A stretch of 64,000 nt of DNA from Sva-07 sp963716235 (GTDB lineage Bacteria; Actinomycetota; Acidimicrobiia; Acidimicrobiales; Ilumatobacteraceae), in NCBI GenBank assembly GCA_963716235.1, contig CAVQTE010000034.1, positions 1 to 64,000 of the forward strand, in the 5' to 3' direction. The notes under the pieces were generated by a model. That model was not told where the DNA came from, ran no database searches, and saw only the letters and a list, made by a program, of their open reading frames with translations. This document shows positions 28,293 to 38,971 of this stretch, one piece after another (position 1 is the stretch's first letter; the number at the start of each line of letters is the position of its first letter). Position numbers and translations under genes: made by a program.

Positions 28293-29042
28293 ATGACGGT
28301 GTCACTCGAGGGTGTCGTAGCGATGGTGACCGGTGCAGCCCGGGGCATGGGTGAGTCTCATGTCCGTGGGCTCGTGGCCGCTGGTGCCCGAGTCGTTGCG
28401 ACTGACGTGCTCGACGATCTCGGTGCTGCGCTGGCCGACGAACTCGGCGACGCGGTGATGTATCGACACCTCGACGTGACCGACGAGGCGGCGTGGAACG
28501 AGGTGGTCACCTCGGTCGAAGCCAGCTGGGGGCCGATCGGTGTGCTGGTCAACAATGCCGGCATCGTCACGTTCGGCTCGATCGAAGACCTGACGCGCGA
28601 GCAGTTCCAGCGAACCATCGACATCAACCTGACCGGCGTGTTCCTCGGCATGCATTGCGTGGTGCCGTCGATCAAGCGGGCCGGCGGCGGCTCGATCGTG
28701 AACATCTCATCGACGGCCGGTCTTCAGGGTTATGCCAATCTCGGCGCCTATGTGGCGAGCAAATGGGGGGTGCGCGGCCTCACGAAGACGGCGGCGCTCG
28801 AGCTGGGCACATTCGGGATCCGAGTGAACTCGATCCACCCCGGCCCGATCCGCACGCCGATGCTCGGCGGGCTTCGCGACGACCTGGGGTCGGGTCAGCC
28901 GATCGCCCGCGTCGGCGAGCCGAGCGAGGTGACCGCCATGCTGCTCTTCATCGTGCAGGAGGCGACCTACTCGACCGGCCACGAGTTCATCATTGACGGT
29001 GGCGCCATTGTTGGCTCGGCGGTCGAGCCTCCGTCGGAGTAG
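28293..29042 (+). CDS. Short-chain dehydrogenase/reductase (3-alpha/20-beta-HSD-like)
   Basis: A 249-residue SDR oxidoreductase with the cofactor motif VTGAARGMGESH (G-x3-G-x-G), NNAGIV, the catalytic Ser in NISSTAG, and YVASKWG (Y-x3-K). An Asp after the second strand (ATDVLDD) favours NAD(H). It resembles hydroxysteroid dehydrogenases; the real substrate is unknown. The ATG at 28293 follows an AGGGGG site. It sits between two tRNA genes and is not part of an operon. Confidence 0.85.
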   Translation: MTVSLEGVVAMVTGAARGMGESHVRGLVAAGARVVATDVLDDLGAALADELGDAVMYRHLDVTDEAAWNEVVTSVEASWGPIGVLVNNAGIVTFGSIEDLTREQFQRTIDINLTGVFLGMHCVVPSIKRAGGGSIVNISSTAGLQGYANLGAYVASKWGVRGLTKTAALELGTFGIRVNSIHPGPIRTPMLGGLRDDLGSGQPIARVGEPSEVTAMLLFIVQEATYSTGHEFIIDGGAIVGSAVEPPSE

Positions 29043-29082
29043 TCGGCACGCTGGCTAGGTTGAAGCCGAACTCGGATGCCCG

Positions 29083-29156
29083 GGGGCGGTAGCTCAGTCG
29101 GTTAGAGCAGCGGACTCATAATCCGTGGGTCGTGGGTTCGAGCCCCACCCGCCCCA
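29083..29156 (+). tRNA. tRNA-Met (CAT), integration target
   Basis: Acceptor GGGGCGG pairs with CCGCCCC. The D arm is GCTCAGTCGGTTAGAGC, the anticodon arm GCGGACTCATAATCCGT has anticodon CAT, and the T arm has GGTTCGAGCCCC. CCA follows at 29157-29159. The stems and D loop resemble elongator tRNA-Met; a CAT-anticodon isoleucine tRNA cannot be fully excluded. Its 3' 46 bases are repeated at 52913. Confidence 0.93.
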
Positions 29157-29159
29157 CCA
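29114..29159 (+). repeat. attL: 46-bp core repeat within tRNA-Met
   Basis: From the anticodon stem (ACTCATAATCCG) to the CCA end. It is identical over 46 bases to 52913-52958, and flanking bases differ on both sides. This is the classic signature of tyrosine-integrase insertion in a tRNA 3' half. Confidence 0.92.
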
Positions 29160-29208
29160 CCATCTAGCTGGGATGATGAGGATTCTCGGGTCTCTCATAA
29201 AGGTCCTC

Positions 29209-29236
29209 ATCCAAGAAATCCAAGACAAATCCAAGA
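29209..29236 (+). promoter_or_regulatory. Putative integrase arm-type sites, left end
   Basis: Three direct copies of ATCCAAGA at 29209, 29218 and 29229, about 50 bases inside attL and just before the integrase gene. The same octamer recurs three times at the other end of the element. They may also affect integrase transcription. Confidence 0.6.
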
Positions 29237-29257
29237 AATCGGCGTACGTTGTCCCCG

Positions 29258-30463
29258 ATGGGGAACCTGCGAACGGCGCCGGGGATGCGCGAACGAACGC
29301 CGGATGTGTGGGAGATCGTGGTCCAGGCCGGGCGTGACCCGGTCACCGGCAAACACCGACAGATCAGTCGCACATTCCGTGGTTCGCTGCGCGAGGCGAA
29401 GAAGGCGCGCGCCGAGCTGATCGTCGAGGTGGGCAAGGGCCGACACACCGGTTCACGGGCGACGCTCGACGACCTGTTCGGCGAGTGGATCATCGAGCTG
29501 CGCCGCAAGGGCCGGTCGCCGAACACGATCGACGGCTACGAGCAGGTGTACCGACGCAACATCCAGCCGACCCTCGGCGGCAAGCAGGTGACCAAGCTCA
29601 CGGTCAAGATGCTCACCGACCTGTACGGCGCGCATCAGGATCGAGGGCTCGCCCCGCGCACCGTGTACCAGATCCACGCCTGCCTCTCCTCGATGTTGAC
29701 CCAGGCATGTCGCTGGGGCTGGCGCGAGTCGAACCCGGCGCAATGGGCCGAGCCACCGTCGATCCCGAACAAGGAACCGACCGTGCCGACGCCGGAGGAG
29801 GTGCGGGCCCTGATCGCGGAAGCCGAGCGGGGCAAGCGCCCGGAGATGGCGAGGGCGATTCTCGTCGCTGCGACCACCGGTGTCCGGCGAGCCGAGTTGT
29901 GCGGTCTGCGATCGGACCGTGATGTCGATCTCGAGCATCGGGTGATGAGGGTGTCGGCATCGGTCACCAAGCTGCGCGGTCGACCGATCGAGGAGATCCC
30001 GACGAAGAACCGGCGCGAGCGCACGCTGGCCATCGATGACTTCACTGCGGCGATCCTGCGGGCGCAGATCGACGAGGTCGAGCGACGTGCCGAGTTCGCC
30101 CAGGTTGAGCTCGTCGAGAACCCGTATGTCTTCACCGATGCGGCCGACGGGTCGGTGCCGTGGAAGCCCGACGCAGTGTCGCAGTACTTCAGCAGGCTCC
30201 GCGCTCGGATCGGGCTTGACCACCTCGACTTCCACGACCTACGCAAGTTCATGGCGACCTACGGCCAGGAGATGGGCTACAGCGTCACCCAGGTCGCCAT
30301 GCGAGCCGGCCACGACCCGAGCATCGCCGCCAAGCACTACAGCGGTCGCGTGACCGAGACCGATCGTGCGCTGGCGGCCGCCGTCGCGTCACTCATCGTG
30401 CCGGCGCCGGTGGAAATCAGCGGAACCGAACGACGTTCCGAGCGGGCCGACGGCGAGAAGTAG
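29258..30463 (+). CDS. Tyrosine-type site-specific integrase
   Basis: Phage-type integrase of 401 residues. It has an N-terminal arm-binding-like part (DPVTGKHRQISRTFRGS), a SAM-like core-binding domain (TLDDLFGEWIIELRRKGRSP), and a C-terminal catalytic domain with GVRRAELCGLR (first Arg), FHDLRKFMATY (His-x2-Arg) and AGHDPSIAAKHYSG (His and nucleophile Tyr). All catalytic residues are present. I prefer ATG 29258 over the TTG at 29249. Its place beside attL and reading direction away from the tRNA are typical. Confidence 0.92.
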   Translation: MGNLRTAPGMRERTPDVWEIVVQAGRDPVTGKHRQISRTFRGSLREAKKARAELIVEVGKGRHTGSRATLDDLFGEWIIELRRKGRSPNTIDGYEQVYRRNIQPTLGGKQVTKLTVKMLTDLYGAHQDRGLAPRTVYQIHACLSSMLTQACRWGWRESNPAQWAEPPSIPNKEPTVPTPEEVRALIAEAERGKRPEMARAILVAATTGVRRAELCGLRSDRDVDLEHRVMRVSASVTKLRGRPIEEIPTKNRRERTLAIDDFTAAILRAQIDEVERRAEFAQVELVENPYVFTDAADGSVPWKPDAVSQYFSRLRARIGLDHLDFHDLRKFMATYGQEMGYSVTQVAMRAGHDPSIAAKHYSGRVTETDRALAAAVASLIVPAPVEISGTERRSERADGEK

Positions 30464-30473
30464 CGTTTCTTCG

Positions 30474-31396
30474 ATGGGGCGATCGGTTGCGCGTGTCGAT
30501 CAGGTCCGCACCTTCGCTCGGGAGGCTCTTCGTTCAGATGGACTGTCGGCGGAGCACCATCCGGTGGGCTTCGGAAACGAGAACTGGAGACTGCGCGACA
30601 CCGACGGATCGTGCTACGTCCTGAAGATCGGCGACAGCGGCAACGGTGCGAAGTGGCGCTCCTCGCACGTGGCTCTGGAGCTCGCTCAGGCGGCCGGGCT
30701 CCAGGTGCCCCGGTTCATCCTCGGTGAGCTGGGCGGAGTACTGGTGCGCATCTTCACCTGGATCGACGGCGAAACGGCGACCAAGATCCAGCCCGGGACG
30801 GACAAGAGCGAGCGGCTGCTGGGAACGACCGGCGCCGCGGTTCGAACGCTGCACACCGTCGCCCGAGACTCGTTCAGCTCTCGGCTCGACGGATCCACGT
30901 CGACGTTCTCGACCTGGCGGGCATACGTCGATCATCGCCTCACTCAGATCAGATCCCGCTGCGAGGACGACCGGAGCAGTCGAACCGCGCGTTGCTCAAC
31001 CGAGCTTGCGCTCTCGCTGCTGACCTGGCAGCGGATGTCGACGGCAGCGCCGAGGCGGTCCTCTGCCATCGAGATCTCCACCCCGACAACCTCATCGTGG
31101 ACTCCGAAGGCGCGCTGATCGGCATCATCGATTGGGACGCAGCCGAAGCGTGGGACCGCGCCGGCGACTGGTTCAAGCTCGAGTTCGACCTTCTCGCCGC
31201 TCACCCCGACGGTTCAGGGATCTTGCGCGACGCCTACTTCGGCGCGGACCCTGTTCCCGACAAGTGGTCCGAGCGGCGACGGCTCGCCCATCTCATCGAG
31301 TCGCTGAACATCCTTCCCAACGCGGTCACTCAGGATTGGACCGATGAGTTCTCCGATCGAGCGCGGGCCCACCTACTAGCCACTGTTGCCCAGTAG
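30474..31396 (+). pseudogene. Aminoglycoside phosphotransferase-like kinase, apparent frameshift
   Basis: The N-terminal lobe (ATG 30474, MGRSVARVDQVRTFAREAL; SCYVLKIGDSG with the ATP Lys) and the C-terminal lobe (VLCHRDLHPDNLIVD with catalytic His-Arg-Asp, GIIDWDAAEAW with the metal Asp) lie in different frames joined near 30990. Corrected length is about 307 residues, normal for the APH/choline-kinase-like family. The substrate is not evident. It starts 10 bases after the integrase stop and may be co-transcribed with it. Confidence 0.7.
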
Positions 31397-31463
31397 GGCG
31401 AGGGCATTGCTTCGTCGTCAAGATCGGGGCGGTCGGTTGGACGAACTGACCCTGCGAATACGG

Positions 31464-32003
31464 CTATGTGTATCCCGGCTGGTCTGGCCAGTAGTAGACG
31501 GACGGATCGAGCGGGAACAGCGCTGGGGAACACCGCCTGCCAGTCCCCCTGGATTGTGACGTCTTCGAAGGCGACCACCTTGTAGCGCAGCACCATGATG
31601 ACCTCGTTAACGTGGCGGCGACAGGGTCGAACCCTTGGTGAACTCGACGCAAGCGGGAGACTCGAACTCCTACTCGATGAGAGCGGCCGGCGAGTCGATA
31701 CGTTGGCCGGCTAGTCGTGAGGCGTGCCTCAAGGTCGGCAAGTGGTTCGTCTGACGGGAGGTCTCCCTCGCCGAACCGTTGGGAGAAGACGCTGTCTGCA
31801 TCCGTGACGAAGAATTGGTCGTCGGGATGCTTCTGTCGGATCGGCTCGAGCAGCGTAGGACCGGACTTCCGAGCGCTGGATTCCCGCGGATGCGCTCGAT
31901 CACCCACCAGAGCGATCTCGGCTTGTCGTCGCCTCGATCGGCCAGCCTCCGAATCATCATCACCTGACCGCGTGCGTAGAGATGCCGAGAACGTGTTGTT
32001 CAT
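31464..32003 (-). pseudogene. Degraded coding remnant, several frames
   Basis: Minus-strand protein-like stretches fall in three frames: MMMIRRLADRGDDKPRSLWW and WVIERIRGNPALGSP, then LLEPIRQKHPDDQFFVTDAD with FSQRFGEGDLPSDEPLADLE, then LRYKVVAFEDVTIQGDWQAV. They run in a sensible order toward 31464, which suggests one small gene broken by two or more indels. No family is recognised. It could be real decay inside the element or assembly error. Confidence 0.35.
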
Positions 32004-32033
32004 TGAGAGTTTGCTTTGGGTTCGCGGCGTTCA

Positions 32034-32264
32034 TCACTCGTCCCGCAACTCCGTGTAGATGCGTTTGTGCACGTAGGCGTACATGATCTCGTGCTCGATC
32101 TCGTCGAGGATCACGAGCAGCTCGAGACGCAGTCGAGCGAGGTCGGCAGGCGGAGCCGTCAAGCGACCGACGGTAGTCGGTTCTGTGTTCGGGCCGGCCG
32201 ACCAAGAGGACGCCGCCGATACGCGAGGACGAGGATCCAACGACGAGGGAGCGATCACCACCAC
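32034..32264 (-). CDS. Small hypothetical protein
   Basis: A 76-residue frame whose C-terminal half (LARLRLELLVILDEIEHEI and MYAYVHKRIYTELRDE) looks like real amphipathic helix. The first 35 residues are low in complexity and may not be translated as shown, since neighbours are frameshifted. No function is suggested. Confidence 0.3.
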   Translation of the reverse strand: MVVIAPSSLDPRPRVSAASSWSAGPNTEPTTVGRLTAPPADLARLRLELLVILDEIEHEIMYAYVHKRIYTELRDE

Positions 32265-32470
32265 TTTCGGCGCGGGGCCTCGTCGCCAGCGGGGGTCGAT
32301 GGGCGGGATTACGTGGTACCGCAGTTGGGCCGTTCCCGAGCGGCCCCACCGGAGACCTCGGCGGGATTACGCGAAGGATTATCGAGTGTCCGCGATCGGC
32401 GCATCGGCGGCACCTGGTTCGTGGTCTCGGCGTGCACCGGCCATGGGCTGACGCACGTACAGTCGCTCCG

Positions 32471-32892
32471 GTGAATGCCGAACCTGACTGCATCTTCTGC
32501 ACGATCGTCGCCGGCACGATCTCATCGACGACGATTGCTCAGAGCGAAAGGGCAATCGCGTTGATGGACATCAACCCCGTGACCGATGGCCACGCCCTTG
32601 TGGTCCCGCGTGCGCACGCGACCGACCTGCTCGATATCACCGCCCAAGACCTGGCAGCGTGCGTCCATCTCGCACAAGAGGTCGCCGTGCGGGCCAAGGA
32701 CCGGCTCGGGGGGATGGTGTCAACCTTCTGAACTGCAGCGGCCTCGACGCCTGGCAATCCGTGTTCCATTTCCACTTACACGTCATCCCGCGGTTCAAGG
32801 ACCAGCCTGGCAAGGACGCCATCGGGCTGCCATGGGACTCAGCGCCCGGCAACCTCGACGAGATCGAGCGCATCGGCAACCATCTGTCCTGA
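32471..32892 (+). pseudogene. HIT family protein, apparent frameshift
   Basis: Histidine-triad nucleotide hydrolase/transferase. Start GTG 32471 gives NAEPDCIFCTIVAGTI and DINPVTDGHALVVPRAH, typical of Hint-type proteins. After AVRAKDRLG the frame is lost at a run of six G near 32711. One base restored gives DGVNLLNCSGLDAWQSVFHF and the catalytic HFHLHVIPR (H-x-H-x-H). Corrected length is about 140 residues. The homopolymer position is what an assembly indel would produce. Confidence 0.8.
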
Positions 32893-33147
32893 GCTGAGGA
32901 ACGGGTCGTGGAATATTGGGATCGGCAGCCGTGAAGTCCCCAGCGGCTTGTTGAAGGCACAGCCACGCCGAATCCATGAGAACCTGACCCGAAACCGTGG
33001 CTTGTTCGACATCTTCGAGGGCCTCAACACGGGTGATCCCTGAGTTGTGCGCGGTGGGCGCTCGGGATGGGCCGCACGAGAGACGACCAATGTCCCTGCC
33101 CGTTGGTCGTGGTCGGGCGCGATGATGTCAGCAAGGAGGTGGTTGTC

Positions 33148-33970
33148 ATGACTCATCACCGAACTGGTTATCTGGCTGGCGTCGCCATCCTGGGGCTGCT
33201 GTGCGCATGCGGTGGTGGTGACGGGTCATCCACAGATGCGTCGGTCGCGCCGACGGAGTCCTCGGTGACCGCCCTCACGGACGAGGCGCTCGTGGCGGAC
33301 CTGGCGGCCCTGTGGAACAGCCCAGGCGACGCGACTGAGGTCGCTGCGTTCTATGCGCCTGAGGCGGTGATCCACGACAACGTTTCCGGCGAGACATCGA
33401 CGGGTCTCGAGGCGATCCAGGCCACGATCGAGAAGTATGCGGCTCGAAATGTCACGGTCGAGAACACTTCGGCCCCGATCCGGCAGGACAACGTGGTCGC
33501 CGTCTTCCAGGAGGCGGTTGAGGGCGACGCTGCGACGCCGTACTCTGTCCGCCACCGAACTGAGCGACGGCAAGGTCATCAATCAATGGATGTACCCGAC
33601 ATCGTCCGAATCCGCGACAACGCCGCCCGAGGCGGTCGACGCAGCGGCCCTGATGGCCGCCGTGAACGACATCTGGGGCGGCACCGGCGACGCTGCCGAT
33701 GTCGCCGCCCTGTACGCGCCGGACGCGACCTTCCTCGACACAATCGCTGGCAAGACCTACACGGGTCTCGAAGCGATCCAAGCGAAGGTGGAGGCCAACG
33801 AGTCGGCGGGCTGGGTGTGCGAGCAGACCTCGGACCCGATTCAGCAGGGCAATGTCGTTGCGGTCTTTCACCGGTTCGACTTCGGGAACGGATCCACGTT
33901 CCCGGTCCTTGCGGTCTTCGAGTTGAAGGACGGCAAGGTCATCAACCAAACGGCGTACCCGGCGCCCTGA
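33148..33970 (+). pseudogene. Lipoprotein with two SnoaL/NTF2-like domains, apparent frameshift
   Basis: An AAGGAGGTGG site precedes ATG 33148. The N-terminus has a signal with a lipobox-like LLCAC (cleavage before Cys). Then come two similar domains: ATEVAAFYAPEAVIHDNV with STGLEAIQATIEKY, and AADVAALYAPDATFLDTI with YTGLEAIQAKVEAN. Each ends in a SDGKVINQ or KDGKVINQ strand, typical of SnoaL-like cone folds. One extra base near 33553 splits the first domain from its last strand. Corrected length is about 273 residues. Function unknown; likely binds or hydrolyses a small ligand outside the membrane. Confidence 0.7.
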
Positions 33971-34615
33971 CCACGTGCCAGCAGAGGCGACCCATCGCCG
34001 ATAGATCCGCCACTGGAGTCCCGGGGCCACACCTACCTGTCGGCCTGTCCTCGGGGTCCAGGCCTGCGTGGGACCGCTGGCACACGGTCACCGACGTCTC
34101 TCGGCGAGAGACCGAGCGTGTGGGTGAGGGCCGGGCGTGGGCGATGGTCGGCTCGCGTCGGCGCCGTCCATGTCGAGCAGCAGGTGGCAATCGGTGGCGT
34201 AGCCGTGTCCGGCGTGGGGCGAGGGGGCACGCAACAACATGCTGTCATCCGACACGAGAGCCCGCGTCAGGTGGCTCCCGCCCGACGTGGGCCGAATCAC
34301 GCCGTAAGTGGCAACGAGCTCTACCGCGACCCCCTCCCGTGATCGGGCGTCAATCTCAGGAGGATGACCCCGGTGTTCGCTCGGCCGGAAGTCGCGGCCG
34401 AGCCGAAGTATGCGGGCTGGAGATCGCGCGCCTCGCTGTGGAGCGCTTTCCGGCATCGACCTCGGAGTTGTTGCTGGGTCTGATGTCGGGCGCTAAGTGG
34501 ACACCCCGAGGTCCTACGACTCTGTCGGCCGTGGCACGAACAGCGTCGACTGAAAGTGAGCCCTCGGGTGAAGCGTCAAGGTGGCGTCGTCCTCCGGGGT
34601 GAATGGAGGTGCACC
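33971..34615. other. Gene-poor stretch inside the element
   Basis: About 645 bases with only low-complexity open frames on both strands. No ribosome site with a convincing protein is seen. A minus-strand frame around 34088-34456 contains SHLTRALVSDDSMLLRAPSP, which might be a decayed gene, but support is weak. Confidence 0.4.
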
Positions 34616-35038
34616 ATGGACCGAAAGCGGGTACTGAGAATGATGCTCGTGGCTGCGTTGTCGGGGAGCCTGTTCATGGGCTGCTCATCGGACGGCGCGA
34701 CGACGTCCACCACACCGGCTGGAAATCCCCTGGTCGGTACGTGGCTGACGGATGGTCCCAGCGATGAGCCCGTTGTCGTCCTCGAACTGACCGCCGAGGG
34801 TGACTGGACGTACAAATGGGGCCAGTCGTGGGAAACGGTCAGCGTGGTAGGCAACGGCACCTATGAAGTCGATGGGGACACGGTGACGTGGCTGGGTGGA
34901 GAATGCGAAGTGGATGCTGAGGGCGTGTACACGTACACGCTCGAAAATGGGCAGTTCACCCAAACGCTCGAAGATGACCCCTGCGTCCCGCGCAGGATGG
35001 CGTATGCCGACGTGACCTTCACAGCCGAGACCGAATAG
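34616..35038 (+). CDS. Small secreted lipoprotein
   Basis: A GGAGGT site precedes ATG 34616. The signal peptide MDRKRVLRMMLVAALSGSLF ends in a lipobox (MGC), followed by a Thr/Ser linker and a compact beta-rich domain of about 100 residues (NPLVGTWLTDGPSDEPVVVL, GTYEVDGDTVTWLGGECEVD, YTYTLENGQF). The pattern GTW plus repeated strands resembles lipocalin-like proteins that sense or bind small ligands. The exact family is not recognised. Intact, unlike most neighbours. Confidence 0.65.
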   Translation: MDRKRVLRMMLVAALSGSLFMGCSSDGATTSTTPAGNPLVGTWLTDGPSDEPVVVLELTAEGDWTYKWGQSWETVSVVGNGTYEVDGDTVTWLGGECEVDAEGVYTYTLENGQFTQTLEDDPCVPRRMAYADVTFTAETE

Positions 35039-35728
35039 GTTCCACCTTCGGTAACGACCGTTCAAACACTTGTGGTCGGCCATGCACTACGTTGGTGCCA
35101 CCGGCGGTCGACACACGAGAACCCGACGTTGATCAGACCCGATCGTCATCGTGATCCGGAGCTCGCCGACCGAAGATGCAGTACCGGCGCACTCGGCCGG
35201 GTCGACGGCGGCGAGCTACCGCCGAAACGCGAACATGGACCGAAGCCGGTTCGGCGATGGTCGTCGAGATTATGCAGTGTGCGGTAAGGGCCGTACTCGA
35301 GTGGCGGCCGTTGATCGGCCGGCGGGTTATCGGGCGCGGTTATCGAGTGATCCTGTCATGCTCTGCCGTGGTGGTCGCTTGGTATCGGGCGAGTAGCGCG
35401 GGGCTCTGATTTCGGTGGCGGAGGTATCGCCGATCGACCAGCCATCCGACCGGGTGCCCGACGTCAGCGGAAGCAACTTGCCTTCGGTGCCGTCTCGGAG
35501 CCGAATCCCTTGTGTCGGTTCGCCGACCTCGACCGACGCAACCGGGCCTGGCGACTTCCTCGGCTCGGTTGAAGTTCGCTGGATCGACCAGGGGAAACTG
35601 TCGAGGGTTGATCTCATGCTGTGTCCAGCACCGAATGCCCCTCCGTAGTGGCCGGATCACCCGGTGGCGGGCGGTCAATCGTCCGATCGGGCGATGTTGT
35701 CTCGGCTGAGCGAGCAGACGATGGCTGC
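35039..35728. other. Gene-poor stretch
   Basis: About 690 bases without a convincing gene. Frames here are short, overlap one another on both strands and lack ribosome sites. Nothing recognisable apart from GC-rich sequence with GGTTATCGGGCG-like repeats. Confidence 0.4.
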
Positions 35729-38700
35729 ATGCGAGACTTCTTCTTGATGGGCACTGATGCCGACCGCCCGTTCACCCTGCCGACCGGCACCGTCGTGTTC
35801 CTGCTGACCGACATCGAGGGATCATCGGCCCGGTGGGACACCGACCCCGCCTCCATGGCGCCCGCAGTCACTCGGCACTACGCCATCCTCGACGAGGCGG
35901 TGGCTCGCCACGGTGGGGTGCGGCCAGTCGAACAGGGCGAGGGCGACTCGATCGTGGCTGCGTTCTCACGTGCCACCGACGCGATCTCCGCCGCACTCGA
36001 CGCACAGCGGGAACTGCTGGCCGAAGTCGGTGACCGGTTCCGTGTTCGCATGGCCGTGCATGCCGGTGAGGCGCAACTGCGCGATGAGGGCACGACTTCG
36101 GACAGACCGTCATCCGCTGCGCACGGCTGCGGGCGCTCGGCCACGGCGGACAGGTGTTGGTCGCGTACGGGCGGCCGACCTCAGCGTCGAGCGCTCCCCG
36201 ACGGTGTGGACCTACTCGACTTGGGGGAGGGTGCGGCTGCGCTGACTCGGTCGCCGCGAGCAGTGTTCCAGTTGCGCCACGCCGATCTACCCGACGAGTT
36301 CCCGTCGCTGCGCGGACCCGAATCGGTGGCCAACAACCTGCCAACACCGCTGACGTCGCTCGTCGGTCGGGAGGACGAGTTGGTGCAGTTGGCCGACCTC
36401 GTCCACGATCACCGGTTGGTGACCCTTGCCGGTATCGGCGGCGCCGGCAAGACCCGTCTGGCGGTGCAGCTCGGCGCCGACGTGCTCGACCGCTTCCCCG
36501 ACGGCGTGTGGTGGACCGAGTTGGCGCCGCTGGCGTCGGGTGACGAGGTGCCGGCGGCGGTGGCGCGAGCCTGCGGCGCGACCGAGGTGCAGGCGCGTCG
36601 GTCGCCGATGCGATCGCCGCTCGGCTGGTCGACCGCGACACCTGATCGTGCTCGACAACTGTGAACACGTGCTCGACGGCTCGCAGCGATCTTGCTCGAA
36701 CGCGCTCCTCACGTGCTGTCCTCGGGTGCACGTGGTCGCCACCAGTCGGGAGCCCCTCGGCGTGCCCGGCGAGGTCGTGTGGCGGGCGCCGTCGCTACCG
36801 TTGCCGCCGGTCGACCGGCCGGCGACCCGCAGTCGCTCGGCGCCTACGACGCCTGCGGTTGTTCGTCGAGCGGGCACGCCTCGCCCGACCGAACTCGCGA
36901 TCACCAACGACAACGCACCCGCCGTCGCTGAGATCTGCCAGCGCCTCGACGGCAACCCGCTCGCGATCGAACTCGCCGCCGCACGGGAACGCCAGATGCC
37001 ACCGGAGCGGATCGCCAGCGGCATCGACGACCGGTTCCGACTACTGACGGGCGGGGCGCGAACCGTGATGCCGCGCCAGCAGACACTGGAAGCGTCGATC
37101 GAGCGGAGCCACGATCCTGCTCGACGACGCCGAGCGAACCGTGCTGCACCGGCTCGGTGTGTTCATCGGTGGGTTCACGTCCGACGCCGCCGAGCACGTC
37201 GTTGCCGAGTCGTCCGACCTCGATCCCTACGACGTGTTCGATGTCCTCGGCCGGCTCGTCGACAAGTCGCTTGTGATCGCCGACGAGAACGGTCGGTACC
37301 GACTGCTCGAGACCGTTCGCTCGTTCACGCTGTCGCGGACCAGGTTGCTCGGTTCGGTGGAAGCCATCCGCGACGCACACCTGTCGTGGGCGTTCGCCAC
37401 GGTCGAGCGTTGGGGGTTGCACCGTGAGTTCCCCTCCGAGGCCGTCGACGCGGAGATGATCGCCGAGCTCGCCAACCTCGCCGCCGCGTCGGGTTGGTCG
37501 ATGCAGCCGGGCCGTCCGCTCGCCGTCGCGTCTGCGGCCATTGGCACGAGGTTGGTACGCGACGTCGTCGTACCGCGAGGTCCTCGCCTGGTCCGCTCGC
37601 CTGCTCGACGCGACCGTCGACGACGAGCAGAACCGCTACCTCGTCGCCGCCGAGCTGTCGGTGATCACTGCGTTCGCTGGCAGCGTCTCGATGTCGGACC
37701 AGCGGCCGAGGCTTGGGCCGCTGCAGAGCGGTCGGGCGATCTGTATCTGCTCAGCCGGGCGAGTCGGTCCTTCGTGGTTGGCGTCAACTACGGCGACAGT
37801 GCATCGCTCGACCGTGTGAAGGCAGGTGTCGCCGCCGCCACGGCGATCGGCGATGTGTTCGGCGTCTTCGAGCTCACATCGTCGCTGGCAACGGCGTACA
37901 TCTCGGCCGGGCGCGGTCGGGCTCGCCATCGAGGCGCTGACCAGTGCGCATCACTCGCCACGTGGTCGCACCCGATGATGACCCTTCATCGAATGCAGCG
38001 TGGCTCCGTCGCCTACTACACCGGCGATCGACACGCCACGCTCGACGCTGCGCTGGCAGAGCGCCCGGGCATGCTGCCGGCGCACGGATACCTGGCGATG
38101 CTCGGCACGAACGCGGCGTTGGCGATCGGAGATCGTGCCGCCGTCGAGCACTTCCGTCGCCAAGCACTCGATCTCCCTGCCCTCGGCACCCCGGGTGTCA
38201 CACGGAACACCGCACTCGCCGCCATCGCGGTCAACCTCGACGAACCCGATGCCGACGAGTCGCTCGAGTTCATGTTCAGCGGCGTACGCCTCGGCGCGGC
38301 CTCGATGATGTTGGGATTGCTGATAGCGGCATGGCGCGTCTCTCGAACCCACGATGACGGCCTCCGCCGGCGTGTGCTCGAACTGCTAGCGACCGCGCCG
38401 GGCGATGTCCCGATCGTCGCATTGAACACTGGTGTCACTCGTCTATTGGCCGACCCGTCAGAGACCGGTGGGAGACCGGCACAGACGTGTTACGTCGTGC
38501 GTCGGAACACGGGCTGCGGCTCTTCTACGAGCTCCCACTCGAGTTCATCGCCGAGATCGAGCTCGACAACGGCAACCGTGCCGTCGGCCTCGCATTGCTC
38601 GGTGCGATCGAACGCGAACGGGCCACCCGCAACGACCTCACGGCGATGGGAGGCCGACGCGAGGTCGTCGAACGACTGATCGCCGACCACGGTCCGCTAC

Positions 38701-38971
38701 CCGAATCAACCCTCACCCTCGACGAGGCCGTCGCTGCGCGAATGGTCACGTGGTGAACGACGTCGACCCGACCACGGGTGGACGAGCCTCACCCCCGTCG
38801 AACTCGACGTCGCCCGACTCGTCGCCGAGGGCCTCGACGAACCCCGCGATCGCCACCCGGCTCGTGATGTCACCGAACACCGTGAAGACACACCTGTCGC
38901 ACATCTTCACCAAAGTCGACATCAACAGCCGAGCAGAACTCGCCCGCCTCGTCGCCGTCGCCCCGACGTGA
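35729..38971 (+). pseudogene. Class III cyclase / STAND ATPase / LuxR regulator, about ten apparent frameshifts
   Basis: A full-length (about 1,080 codons) regulator spread over all three frames. N-terminus: cyclase homology domain with LLTDIEGSSARW and EQGEGDSIVAAF, both metal Asp present. Middle: STAND/NB-ARC module with GIGGAGKTRLAVQL (P-loop), LIVLDNCEHVLD (Walker B) and GNPLAIELAAAR. Then a winged-helix and TPR-like region (LHRLGVFIGGFTSD, RLVDKSLVIADENGRYRLLE). C-terminus: LuxR HTH with PAIATRLVMSPNTVKTHLSH. Shifts occur roughly every 200-400 bases from 36090 onward, with a sensible protein between them. Total length is a multiple of three. Either an error-rich assembly patch or an early pseudogene. 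Confidence 0.7.
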
